64,000 bases of DNA from Flavobacteriaceae bacterium UBA1682 (GTDB lineage: Bacteria; Bacteroidota; Bacteroidia; Flavobacteriales; Flavobacteriaceae): assembly GCA_002320285.1 (NCBI GenBank), contig DCKE01000021.1, positions 116,164 through 180,163 on the forward strand. The letters run 5' to 3'. The notes under the pieces are model-generated. The model ran no database searches. It saw nothing but the letters and a program-made list of their open reading frames with translations, and had not been told where the DNA came from. Both the position numbers and the translations under genes were made by a program. Below are positions 9,267 to 17,047 of the stretch, piece after piece. Each line of letters opens with the position of its first letter. Within the stretch, counting starts at the first letter, position 1.

Positions 9267-10241
9267 ATGAAAAGATTGTTAAGTTTAGGCCTGCTCGCCT
9301 TCTTTTTAAATAGTTGCGATGACGGAGATATTGTTTATCAAGAACTTAATTTCGACAATAAACCGGTTGAAAAATGCAGTACTAAAAATCTGTTCCTTAA
9401 AAAGAACGGCAAGGACATGCTCATTTTCAAAATAGATACCTTGCAATTGAGTGCTAATAATTTGCCTTTAGCTCAACCCAAAAGTTTTGAAATCGGCACT
9501 AACGTGGAACTGATCTATAGAATCTACGACGACACAGCGATTTCCGCATCGATCTGCGAAAGCCTTCCCCCAGCAAAACCCGTTGTAATTTCTGAGATGA
9601 AAGCTAGCCCAGGTGGTACTGCCATCGTCACAAGAGACCTGCGAACGCTAGCTCCAGCAACTGAAACCGATCCAATAACGATTGCTTATTTTTATAATTT
9701 TGAATTTAGAAACATCAGTTTTAAAGATGGTGACAACGATATCAATAATTCTAAAATGGCTTTTGGTGAATATCAATACACTCAAAACCAATTGAGCTTT
9801 AAATTTAAAGATAATTTTAATCCCATTCCATGTACAACAGGAGATAATCTGAGATTGGTTGTGCATAGTGACACCGACGCTATGATTTTAAACTTAGCGC
9901 AAAATTCGATTGAACTGACTGAAGGAACTCAAACGATCAATTTGAATGAGACCAATTTCCTTATATATAAGGCGTTTCAAATTAAAGGCGGTGTAGTGAC
10001 TAGTGAAATGGCGTGTAGTGAAGAAACCATCTTCGGAAACACCAAACAAATAGAAAACTGGAAAGCCGTGGAAGGAATCGTTAAAATAGTTACCAATAAG
10101 GTTATTCAATCTGAAAACGACCCAGAAGCAAAAACGGAATACTCACATAAAATTTCACTGGAACAGGTTAAGTTCAGTAAAGAAGGCAGAACTTTTACCA
10201 GGAATGTTATTCCCTTTGGAATTTATACTAGTACACTCTAA
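9267..10241 (+). CDS. Predicted lipoprotein of unknown function
   Basis: Not recognised as a named family. The N-terminus MKRLLSLGLLAFFLNSC is a lipoprotein signal with lipobox LNSC (Cys17), followed by acidic DDGD, a composition that in Bacteroidota is compatible with surface export. The mature part (about 308 aa) is soluble, with several cysteines (CSTKN, SICES, IPCTTGDN, EMACSEET) and beta-rich sequence. A TATTTTTG box lies 113 nt upstream at 9146-9153. It stands alone, divergent from the MFS transporter and convergent with the Smr gene over a shared terminator. Confidence 0.8.
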   Translation: MKRLLSLGLLAFFLNSCDDGDIVYQELNFDNKPVEKCSTKNLFLKKNGKDMLIFKIDTLQLSANNLPLAQPKSFEIGTNVELIYRIYDDTAISASICESLPPAKPVVISEMKASPGGTAIVTRDLRTLAPATETDPITIAYFYNFEFRNISFKDGDNDINNSKMAFGEYQYTQNQLSFKFKDNFNPIPCTTGDNLRLVVHSDTDAMILNLAQNSIELTEGTQTINLNETNFLIYKAFQIKGGVVTSEMACSEETIFGNTKQIENWKAVEGIVKIVTNKVIQSENDPEAKTEYSHKISLEQVKFSKEGRTFTRNVIPFGIYTSTL

Positions 10242-10279
10242 AAACAAAAAATCCCAACTAACGGTTGGGATTTTGTTTT
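10242..10279. terminator. Bidirectional terminator between lipoprotein and Smr genes
   Basis: Near-perfect inverted repeat AAAATCCCAAC / GTTGGGATTTT with loop TAACG, A-rich on one side and T-rich on the other. The Smr gene stop (10258) lies inside the left arm. The same arm sequence recurs in a hairpin at 60466-60497. Confidence 0.88.
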
Positions 10280-10812
10280 ATATAAACTTGAGTAGCGCCT
10301 AATCCATATTTCTGATAGTTTGCATCTTCAAAAACAACCTCTTGATAACGCGCAAATAAATAATCCAATTCTAATTTTAAGATTCCCTCTCCAATTCCGT
10401 GGATAAAAACCACTCGCGGAATTTTATTGCGGATCGCAAACTCTACCTGCCCTCTGGCCGTATCAACTTGTAAGGTTAAAATATCGTGATTGCTCATCCC
10501 TTTAAAATTAGGCAGCAGTTTTTCGATATGTAAGTCTACCTCCAGTACAAAATCTTCTTTCTTAGATTTTTTCTCTTTAACAAAAGATCGCTTGATCGAG
10601 CTTTGTTTATCGAGTAAAGCCGCGGATATAGAAGAAATAGTCGCTGCTTGTTTTAACTCTGAAGTATCACCTATCTTAATCAGTTCATTCAGCTGGTATT
10701 TCAACAAAAAACCATCCTCGGTTTCTATAGTTACTTCGTTCTGATTTATGTTGACTACGGTTCCATTTTGATCTTCATCTAAAACAGAAACCTGATCTCC
10801 TTTATTTATCAT
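10258..10812 (-). CDS. Stand-alone Smr-domain protein with KOW-like N-terminus
   Basis: 184 aa. The N-terminus (INKGDQVSVLDEDQNGTVVNI) looks like the small KOW-like beta domain found before Smr in MutS2. The C-terminal 90 residues are an Smr domain: VDLHIEKL, then VEFAIRNKIPRVVFIHGIGEG with the HGxG motif near residue 138, then LGATQVYI. Smr domains bind branched DNA or RNA and some are nucleases. The MutS2 at 55.3 kb lacks an Smr domain, so this protein may provide it in trans (inference). Its start overlaps the end of the upstream small membrane protein by 11 bp, so the two are cotranscribed. Confidence 0.85.
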   Translation of the reverse strand: MINKGDQVSVLDEDQNGTVVNINQNEVTIETEDGFLLKYQLNELIKIGDTSELKQAATISSISAALLDKQSSIKRSFVKEKKSKKEDFVLEVDLHIEKLLPNFKGMSNHDILTLQVDTARGQVEFAIRNKIPRVVFIHGIGEGILKLELDYLFARYQEVVFEDANYQKYGLGATQVYIKQNPNR

Positions 10813-11002
10813 CTTTATCGGGATTATTAATGGGTGTATCTGCTGTTTTATTACTTGGTACTTTAGACATTAATCGCATCATCCCATAAAAAAATAACAC
10901 CACTCCTACGATTTGTATCCAAATATTTGGATTCTCTTTAGTTTGTTCGACAAAAGCCCAAGCTATAAAAACCAACGTTATTATTATATATATATATTTC
11001 AT
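10802..11002 (-). CDS. Small two-helix membrane protein
   Basis: 66 aa with two hydrophobic stretches (about residues 3-17 and 28-43) and a charged, Asp/Lys-rich C-terminus. No family recognised. It overlaps the Smr gene by 11 bp, with the Smr ATG inside its last codons, indicating translational coupling. ATG start in a run of TATA repeats. Confidence 0.7.
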   Translation of the reverse strand: MKYIYIIITLVFIAWAFVEQTKENPNIWIQIVGVVLFFYGMMRLMSKVPSNKTADTPINNPDKDDK

Positions 11003-11194
11003 ACCTAAATCTGTATCATGATTTTTAATTCCTATTTTAAACCTTGCTGTTCACACAAATTGACATATAAAGGCATTTTCTTCTACAATTTATATAAAAG
11101 TAGTGCCTCAAAAATAAACAAGTTTAAAAAATTGTACTAATTATTTAATTACATTTTTTTTTTGTAAAATTGCTGTACTAATTATTCATCAACA

Positions 11195-11476
11195 ATGGAA
11201 GACCTTATGCTACCCTGTCTTAATAAATCGATTTTCGGTATCGATTGCTTAGGCTGTGGTACTCAGAGAGCTATCGTTTTAATTGGGCAGGGCGAATTTG
11301 TAAAAGCCTTTTATATGTTTCCCGCAATTTACACTTTACTTTTATTTTTCGCAGCAGTAATTTTAAATTTTATTGATCTTTCGAGAAATTATCACAAGAT
11401 CATGATCGGATTAGCCATCACCAATGCGTTTATCATGGTGGCTTCCTACATTTTAAAAATGTTTTTTCTAACTTAA
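11195..11476 (+). CDS. DUF2752 membrane protein
   Basis: 93 aa. The motif PCLNKSIFGIDCLGCGTQRA (with paired CxxCGxxRA) is the DUF2752 signature. Two to three membrane helices follow (YTLLLFFAAVILNFIDL and FIMVASYILKMFF). Function is unknown for the family; the Cys pair suggests metal or redox chemistry, which is inference. The neighbouring CCC-motif gene starts 10 nt downstream, so they form an operon. A 13-bp direct repeat lies in the leader region. Confidence 0.85.
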   Translation: MEDLMLPCLNKSIFGIDCLGCGTQRAIVLIGQGEFVKAFYMFPAIYTLLLFFAAVILNFIDLSRNYHKIMIGLAITNAFIMVASYILKMFFLT

Positions 11477-11486
11477 TACATAAAAA

Positions 11487-11825
11487 ATGGATACTCAATT
11501 CACACAAAAATTACCGAATTCCAGTACTGTACTTATCTTGGGAATCGCTTCCTTAGTGATGTGTTGCTGCTGGGGAGTTGGTTTGATTCCCGCTATTATT
11601 GGACTTGTCTTAGCTAATAAAGACGGTAAATTATATCAAGCTAATCCTACAGGATATACTGGATATCAAAATTTAAATACAGGTAAAATTCTTTGTATTA
11701 TTGGTCTTGTTTTAGGAGCAATCAATCTTTTATTAAACCTATACATCTCGCTAATTTACGGTATGGATAACTTCCAAGAAATGTTACAAGAGTTTCAAAC
11801 TCAAATGCAACAACAACAAAATTAA
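11487..11825 (+). CDS. CCC-motif small membrane protein
   Basis: 112 aa with two membrane helices, the first starting with the MCCCWGVG cluster (about residues 27-34) that names the family and the second near residues 64-84, and a Gln-rich tail (QMQQQQN). Function unknown. It commonly accompanies DUF2752 genes in flavobacteria and does so here, in an apparent two-gene operon ending at the strong terminator at 11833. Confidence 0.8.
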   Translation: MDTQFTQKLPNSSTVLILGIASLVMCCCWGVGLIPAIIGLVLANKDGKLYQANPTGYTGYQNLNTGKILCIIGLVLGAINLLLNLYISLIYGMDNFQEMLQEFQTQMQQQQN

Positions 11826-11832
11826 GACTTAT

Positions 11833-11862
11833 AAAAAAAGCAGCCGATGGCTGCTTTTTTTT
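11833..11862. terminator. Bidirectional terminator between CCC-motif gene and pdxH
   Basis: GC-rich arms AAAAAAGCAGCC / GGCTGCTTTTTT around a 3-4 nt loop, with A- and T-runs on either side. It closes the DUF2752 operon on the plus strand and the pyrR-pdxH cluster on the minus strand. Confidence 0.92.
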
Positions 11863-11873
11863 ATCAATTATCT

Positions 11874-12518
11874 TTAGGGAGCCAGTCGCTCGATCTTCCA
11901 ATCCATATCCTGTTGCAACGAATACCGAATTCGATCGTGTAATCGATTGGGTCTTCCCTGCCAGAACTCTATCGATTGTGGTCTCACTAAAAAACCGCCC
12001 CAATGAATCGGTTTCTCTAATGCTGTAACTTGAGCTTGCGTTTCTAATTTCACTAATTGGTCTTGCAAATATTCGTAAGATGGAATTACTTCACTCTGAG
12101 GAGATACTATAGCTCCCAACTTACTTCCCTCAGGACGACTGTCAAAATAATTAGCCGATACTTCATCACTAAGCTTTTCTGCCAATCCCTTAATAATCAC
12201 TTGACGCTCCATCGAGGGCCAAAAAAAAGACAATCCCACCTGAGGATGTGCCAAGATCGATTTACCCTTTTCAGAGTTGTAATTCGTATAAAAAACAAAC
12301 CCATTTTCATCATATTTCTTTAACAATACGATACGTGATTTTGGAAAACCATCTAATCCCAAAGTAGAAACCGTCATCGCATTGACTTCTTCTATACCCG
12401 AAAACTCTTCAACTTCATAAAACCATTTTCTAAACTGCATCAACGGGTTAGCATCTACTTCAGATTCGATTAATGCACTTTTTTCATACGATTTTCTATA
12501 ATTACTCAAATCACTCAT
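11874..12518 (-). CDS. pdxH: Pyridoxamine 5'-phosphate oxidase
   Basis: FMN-dependent oxidation of pyridoxine or pyridoxamine phosphate to PLP. 214 aa, the normal length. The segments NAMTVSTLGLDGFPKSRIVLLK, FYTNYNSEKGKS, RQVIIKG, SRPEGSKLGAIVSPQS and the C-terminal WQGRPNRLHDRIRY are typical. Starts 10 nt after the rnz stop, last gene of the minus-strand cluster. Metabolic link to its neighbours is not obvious. Confidence 0.96.
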   Translation of the reverse strand: MSDLSNYRKSYEKSALIESEVDANPLMQFRKWFYEVEEFSGIEEVNAMTVSTLGLDGFPKSRIVLLKKYDENGFVFYTNYNSEKGKSILAHPQVGLSFFWPSMERQVIIKGLAEKLSDEVSANYFDSRPEGSKLGAIVSPQSEVIPSYEYLQDQLVKLETQAQVTALEKPIHWGGFLVRPQSIEFWQGRPNRLHDRIRYSLQQDMDWKIERLAP

Positions 12519-12528
12519 ATACTCCTAA

Positions 12529-13434
12529 TTAAAATTCAAACTCCTTACCATCATCGGCACAACTGACCTCTGGAAAAATAGTCAAAGCTTCCTCTCTAAA
12601 CAAGTTGATATCCGCATATCTCGTTGAGTAATGCCCCAAGATTAACTGTTTGACTTCCGCCTTTAACGCTATAGTAGCGGCTTCTTTCGCAGTACTGTGT
12701 TTGGTTCTATCCGTGTAATGTGATTCTGATTCCAAAAAAGTACTTTCGTGATACAGTACATCAACCCCCTTTATAATGGGAATAACCGCTTCATTATAAA
12801 CGGTATCGGAACAAAAAGCATAACTCTTAGCAGCAACGGGGTCATAGGTAATATCAATATTTTGTACCAAAGTTCCATCGTCTAAGGTAATATCTCCACC
12901 GTTTTTTATCTTTTGATAATAACAAGATTCAATACCCAAATCCTCAATAGCACCAATTTTTAATTTGCGTTCACCCAGTTTCTCTTGAAACAAATAACCG
13001 TTGGTGTAAACCCGATGAATCAACGGAATGGTGGATACCGTCACCTGTTCATCTTCATATACTACTTCACTCTCCTTACTTTCCAGTTCATGGAAAAACA
13101 AATTATATCCAGTGAAAGAATTCGACAAGCGAAGTTGCAACAAAATCACTTCTTTAATTCCCTTAGGACCATACACATGTAAATCAGACTGACGATTTAA
13201 CAGCATAAAAGTCGAAATCAGTCCAATTAAACCATAAAAATGGTCTCCGTGTAAATGAGAAATAAAAATGTGATTGATTCTAGAAAATTTTATCTTTTTC
13301 TTTCGCAATTGAACCTGCGTTCCCTCTCCACAATCAATTAAAAACATCTGGTTCTTAATCTCCAAAACTTGCGCAGTGGGATTTGTCATCGTTCTTGGGG
13401 TGGCTGCATAACAACCGAGTATGGTTAATTTCAA
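12529..13434 (-). CDS. rnz: Ribonuclease Z
   Basis: Zinc-dependent beta-lactamase-fold endonuclease that trims tRNA 3' ends. HLHGDH (about residues 59-64) provides the zinc ligands, with further ligands in FCSDT and LGHYSTRY near residue 270. 301 aa is the short bacterial form. The start is TTG at 13434: it gives MKLTILGCYAATPRT, the usual N-terminus, and no ATG is available. It is followed at 10 nt by pdxH and preceded by a weak hairpin after the STAS-like gene. Confidence 0.95.
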   Translation of the reverse strand: MKLTILGCYAATPRTMTNPTAQVLEIKNQMFLIDCGEGTQVQLRKKKIKFSRINHIFISHLHGDHFYGLIGLISTFMLLNRQSDLHVYGPKGIKEVILLQLRLSNSFTGYNLFFHELESKESEVVYEDEQVTVSTIPLIHRVYTNGYLFQEKLGERKLKIGAIEDLGIESCYYQKIKNGGDITLDDGTLVQNIDITYDPVAAKSYAFCSDTVYNEAVIPIIKGVDVLYHESTFLESESHYTDRTKHSTAKEAATIALKAEVKQLILGHYSTRYADINLFREEALTIFPEVSCADDGKEFEF

Positions 13435-13490
13435 GATACTTTTTTTTAAATAGTCAAGATATGAAAGTACAAAATAAATTTAGGAAAGGC

Positions 13491-13519
13491 TCAAAAAAAA
13501 AGCTTAATAATTAAGCTTC
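13491..13519 (-). terminator. Possible terminator after the STAS-like gene
   Basis: Palindrome AAGCTTAATAATTAAGCTT followed on the minus strand by nine T. The stem is AT-rich, so it may only reduce read-through from the STAS-like gene into rnz. Confidence 0.5.
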
Positions 13520-13525
13520 GTTCTT

Positions 13526-13858
13526 TTAAAATCCTAAATCTCGCTCGATCTCGTCCATCTCGATGATATCATGAGCTTCTTGTATACTTGGAACGATTAC
13601 TAAATCTTCGTCGAAATCATTATAATTAACAGAAGACATCACCAATACAAACGACTTCTTATTACTTGCCTGCAATTGGACTAAATCTAAAAAATCATTT
13701 AAAGATTCTTGTCCCAATTCCGGTTCATTAAGTAAATCAATAACGATATTGTGTTTTTTCAAAGATTCATATTGTCCTTTTAATTTCATTATAAAATCAG
13801 CTACAGATCCTTCATTTTTTTTAATTACTAGCGTATGTCCCTTTTCTTTAATTTTCAT
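13526..13858 (-). CDS. STAS-like small protein, rnz-associated
   Basis: 110 aa, soluble and acidic. The alternating beta/alpha pattern (HTLVIKKN, NIVIDLLNEP, SFVLVMSS) resembles a STAS/anti-sigma-antagonist fold, but the phosphorylatable serine region is not clear, so the role is open. It lies between pyrB (36 nt upstream) and rnz; the position next to rnz is commonly kept in flavobacteria, and relatives are sometimes misnamed ribonuclease Z although no HxHxDH motif is present. Confidence 0.65.
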   Translation of the reverse strand: MKIKEKGHTLVIKKNEGSVADFIMKLKGQYESLKKHNIVIDLLNEPELGQESLNDFLDLVQLQASNKKSFVLVMSSVNYNDFDEDLVIVPSIQEAHDIIEMDEIERDLGF

Positions 13859-13894
13859 TTTTCCTCCTATTTGAAATCGCGCTTGTACGACTTG

Positions 13895-14821
13895 TTATTT
13901 AATTTTTGAAGCCAGTAAGTACGTCACCGCCATTCTTACCGCAACTCCATTTTCTACTTGATCTAAAATGATGGCCTGTTGTGAATCGGCGACATCAGAA
14001 GTCAACTCCACACCTCGGTTAATTGGACCAGGGTGCATAATCACGATTTCTTTATTTAAGGAATCTAATAATTCTTTATCTATACCGTACTGTTGTGCAT
14101 ACTCGCGAGTCGATGGAAAATAATTAACATCCATTCGCTCATTTTGAACTCTCAATACGTTAGCTACATCACACCATTCCAAGGCCTTTCTTAGCTCGGG
14201 CTCAACTTTCACACCAAGGCTTTCAATATATTTAGGTATCAAGGTCTTAGGTCCACAAACGCGAACTTCAGCACCCTGCATCTGCAAGGCAAAAATATTG
14301 GACAAAGCAACTCGTGAGTGCAATACATCACCAACAATGACTATTTTCTTTCCCGCTACTTCTCCGAGTCTTTCCCGAATCGAATAACTATCTAACAAAG
14401 CTTGCGTAGGATGTTCATGTGCACCATCACCAGCATTAACAATGCTCGCTTTTACATTTTTTGACAAAAAATGTGCCGCACCAGCATGACTATGACGCAT
14501 CACCACCATATCCACTTTCATCGCCAGTATATTGTTGACCGTATCCAATAGGGTCTCTCCTTTTTTAACAGAGGATTGCGCTGCAGAAAAGCTAATCACA
14601 TCAGCGGATAAACGCTTCTGTGCGAGCTCAAAGGACAGTTTAGTACGCGTACTGTTTTCAAAAAAAATGTTGGCAATCGTTATATCTCGTAACGAAGGAA
14701 CTTTTTTAATAGGTCTATTAATAACCTCTTTAAACTGATCGGCAGTTTCAAAGATTAAATCAATATCACTTTTTGTAATGTATTTAATTCCCAACAAATG
14801 GTTTACACTTAATTCTTTCAT
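13895..14821 (-). CDS. pyrB: Aspartate carbamoyltransferase, catalytic subunit
   Basis: Condenses carbamoyl phosphate with aspartate in pyrimidine synthesis. FENSTRTKLSFELA carries the carbamoyl-phosphate loop STRT, and HPTQALLDSYSI, RVALSN and MHPGPINRGVEL are further family marks. 308 aa, standard. It follows pyrR by 33 nt. No regulatory subunit gene pyrI is adjacent, so the enzyme is likely controlled by PyrR rather than allosterically (inference). Confidence 0.97.
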   Translation of the reverse strand: MKELSVNHLLGIKYITKSDIDLIFETADQFKEVINRPIKKVPSLRDITIANIFFENSTRTKLSFELAQKRLSADVISFSAAQSSVKKGETLLDTVNNILAMKVDMVVMRHSHAGAAHFLSKNVKASIVNAGDGAHEHPTQALLDSYSIRERLGEVAGKKIVIVGDVLHSRVALSNIFALQMQGAEVRVCGPKTLIPKYIESLGVKVEPELRKALEWCDVANVLRVQNERMDVNYFPSTREYAQQYGIDKELLDSLNKEIVIMHPGPINRGVELTSDVADSQQAIILDQVENGVAVRMAVTYLLASKIK

Positions 14822-14854
14822 CGTGCAATGGATTCCTCTATGTTATTAATTTTA

Positions 14855-15406
14855 CTATTTTACCTCGTTTTGAATCAAGAATACACCGTCTTCCTGCTGA
14901 TCGTTTTCACCCCAACTTACCAAAACTTTTTCATCGTTAATCGCATCGACCTGGCGACCGCGATAATCGGGTTGTATCGGTAAATGGCGGCTGAATCTGC
15001 GGTCAATTAAAACCAAAAGTTCAATTTCAGACGGACGCCCAAAAGATTGTATAGCTGTGAGTGCCGAACGAATACTTCGACCAGTATACAAAACATCATC
15101 AATAAAAATGACTTTTTTATTTTCTACTAGAAAATCAATCTGAGTTTTATTGGCTTCTAAAGGTTTTAAATTTCTTCTAAAATCATCTCTAAAAAAAGTA
15201 ATATCCAAAAAACCCAAGCTAATATCTTGAACAGCATATTCTCTTTCGATAATTGATTTTAATCTTTCGGCTAAAAATTTACCTCTCGGTTGAATTCCAA
15301 TGAGGATAGTATTCGAAAAATCAAGATGTTTTTCGACTAATTGACAAGCCAAACGATGCAAAATGATATTGACCTCTTTAGCAGTAAGCAATACTTTAGG
15401 ATCCAT
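14855..15406 (-). CDS. pyrR: PyrR: pyrimidine operon regulator / uracil phosphoribosyltransferase
   Basis: 183 aa. The PRPP-binding loop VIFIDDVLYTGRSIRSA in mid-protein is the PyrR signature, and GIQPRGKFLAERL near residue 40 is the second substrate loop. PyrR binds pyr mRNA in Firmicutes and also has phosphoribosyltransferase activity. It is the first gene of the minus-strand pyr cluster. Only about 180 bp separate it from the divergent YbjQ-like gene, and no attenuator with alternative hairpins was seen there, so RNA-binding regulation here is unproven. Confidence 0.93.
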   Translation of the reverse strand: MDPKVLLTAKEVNIILHRLACQLVEKHLDFSNTILIGIQPRGKFLAERLKSIIEREYAVQDISLGFLDITFFRDDFRRNLKPLEANKTQIDFLVENKKVIFIDDVLYTGRSIRSALTAIQSFGRPSEIELLVLIDRRFSRHLPIQPDYRGRQVDAINDEKVLVSWGENDQQEDGVFLIQNEVK

Positions 15407-15588
15407 AATGAAGTGTTGTGTTTGGGAGGTAAAAGTACAATTTTTTCTGCTTTCAAAATAATATTTTTAGAGAATCATCCCGATTAGTTATATCTCTATT
15501 CATCTTTGTCTTTTTAAATAAATACTGTCAAATACACTTTAAAAATCAAAAAATCGTATATTTATAATCCTAATTTAAAACATAACTT

Positions 15589-15906
15589 ATGATTATCTCT
15601 ACGACTCCAACACTTGAAGGTCACCCTATTAAAGAATATAAAGGTATCGTTACTGGCGAAACCATCATCGGAGCTAATGCCATTAAAGATTTTAAAGCGA
15701 GTTTTACCGATTTTTTTGGAGGCCGCTCAACTTCTTATGAAAAAGTGGTTATCGAAGCAAAGAATACCGCTTTACAAGAAATGCAAGAACGCGCTAAACA
15801 ACTCGGGGCCAATGCCATCGTAGGTGTAGATTTAGACTATGAAACCATCGGACAATCCGGAAGTATGTTAATGGTTACCGCTAGCGGTACCGCAGTAGTT
15901 ATATAA
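15589..15906 (+). CDS. YbjQ/UPF0145 family protein
   Basis: 105 aa, soluble. [24 protein letters not shown] and the [18 protein letters not shown] segment match the YbjQ (DUF74) family of small pentameric proteins sometimes called heavy-metal-binding. Function is not established. ATG start; followed after 57 nt by the META-domain gene on the same strand. Confidence 0.88.
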   Translation: MIISTTPTLEGHPIKEYKGIVTGETIIGANAIKDFKASFTDFFGGRSTSYEKVVIEAKNTALQEMQERAKQLGANAIVGVDLDYETIGQSGSMLMVTASGTAVVI

Positions 15907-15963
15907 CTCTCAAAAAAAATGGCAGGCTATTTGCCTAGTACTTTCTAAATTTAAAAATTGATT

Positions 15964-16989
15964 ATGACTAAAAAGACACTTATGGTTACTTTATTCACAG
16001 TGATAACTGCAGTAACCCTTCAGGCACAAGTAGTAAAAAGAGTATTCATTAAAGAAAACACCAGTCCTTGCACTGGAGTCGCTCCTATGAACTGTTTAAA
16101 TGTACGCTTTGAAAATGATTTAGATTGGACATTTTTCTACAGTAATATTGATGGTTTTACTTACGAACCGGGTTATCAATATGAGTTATTGGTTGAAGAA
16201 ACCACCCTACCTAAGGAACAAGTGCCGGCTGATGCCTCTTCAATACGTTATAAATTAAAAAAATTAGTTTGTAAAGTTGCTACTAATCAAGCCATCTGGA
16301 ACACCAATTGGACTTTAACGGAATTAAACGGAAAAGCCATACAGCAAGACGCTGTAAAGGTTGAATTTAATGCGGCAAACCATACTCTATACGGAAGTAG
16401 CGGCTGCAACAACTTTAATATGCCGATTAGCATAAACAAGAAAAGAACCACTATGGTAACCAAACACGGAGTGGGAACCATGATGGCCTGTCAACCGGAT
16501 ATCATGAAATTAGAAGACGAGTTCTTAAAAACGCTTGCCGATAAAAAGATTGAGCTAAAAGTTATCCAAGGTCAATTAAATTTAATTCATAAAAAAAACG
16601 TGTTGATGAAGTTTAAGAAAACCACAGAAAAAAATGGTTCCGCACTAGCTTTCGTTTCCAATAAAAAATGGAAATTAATTCAAATGAATGGCAAAGCGAT
16701 TGAAAAAGGACAACCCGAAATTATTTTTGATGTGGAAAACAAAAAAGTAAACGGAAGAACGGGATGTAACAATTTCTTCGGAGCATTAGACATCGATAGT
16801 GAGAACTTGTCTTTTGGAGCACTTGGAATGACCAGAATGGCTTGTATGGATGAAGTGATTGCACGTCAAGAAAATGAATTCGTCTCTTTGTTAAATGAAA
16901 AAGGACTGACCTACGATGTCGCTGATCAGACTTTTAATATCTATAAAAACAATCAATTAGTATTGATGTTCGGACTGACTTCAGAATAA
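15964..16989 (+). CDS. Exported DUF4377 plus double META-domain protein
   Basis: 341 aa. Signal peptide at residues 1-20 (MTKKTLMVTLFTVITAVTLQA) ending in QAQ. The region to about 95 with VKRVFIKENTSPC and CLNVR is DUF4377-like. Two META domains follow, each with a W-x-L-x-x-x-NGK start and a GCNNF motif (SGCNNFNM near 145, TGCNNFFG near 260) and a TxMAC segment. META domains occur in heat-shock HslJ-type and other envelope proteins. The ATG at 15964 is preferred over a TTG two codons upstream because it starts the signal peptide. A strong terminator follows. Confidence 0.85.
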   Translation: MTKKTLMVTLFTVITAVTLQAQVVKRVFIKENTSPCTGVAPMNCLNVRFENDLDWTFFYSNIDGFTYEPGYQYELLVEETTLPKEQVPADASSIRYKLKKLVCKVATNQAIWNTNWTLTELNGKAIQQDAVKVEFNAANHTLYGSSGCNNFNMPISINKKRTTMVTKHGVGTMMACQPDIMKLEDEFLKTLADKKIELKVIQGQLNLIHKKNVLMKFKKTTEKNGSALAFVSNKKWKLIQMNGKAIEKGQPEIIFDVENKKVNGRTGCNNFFGALDIDSENLSFGALGMTRMACMDEVIARQENEFVSLLNEKGLTYDVADQTFNIYKNNQLVLMFGLTSE

Positions 16990-16998
16990 TTATACCAT

Positions 16999-17028
16999 AA
17001 AAAAAGCGGCCTAATGGCCGCTTTTTTT
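16999..17028. terminator. Bidirectional terminator between META and M1 genes
   Basis: Arms AAAAAAGCGGCC / GGCCGCTTTTTT with loop TAAT, A- and T-runs at the ends. Shared by the two convergent genes. Confidence 0.93.
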
Positions 17029-17047
17029 ATTTAAAATCTGTTGTTAA

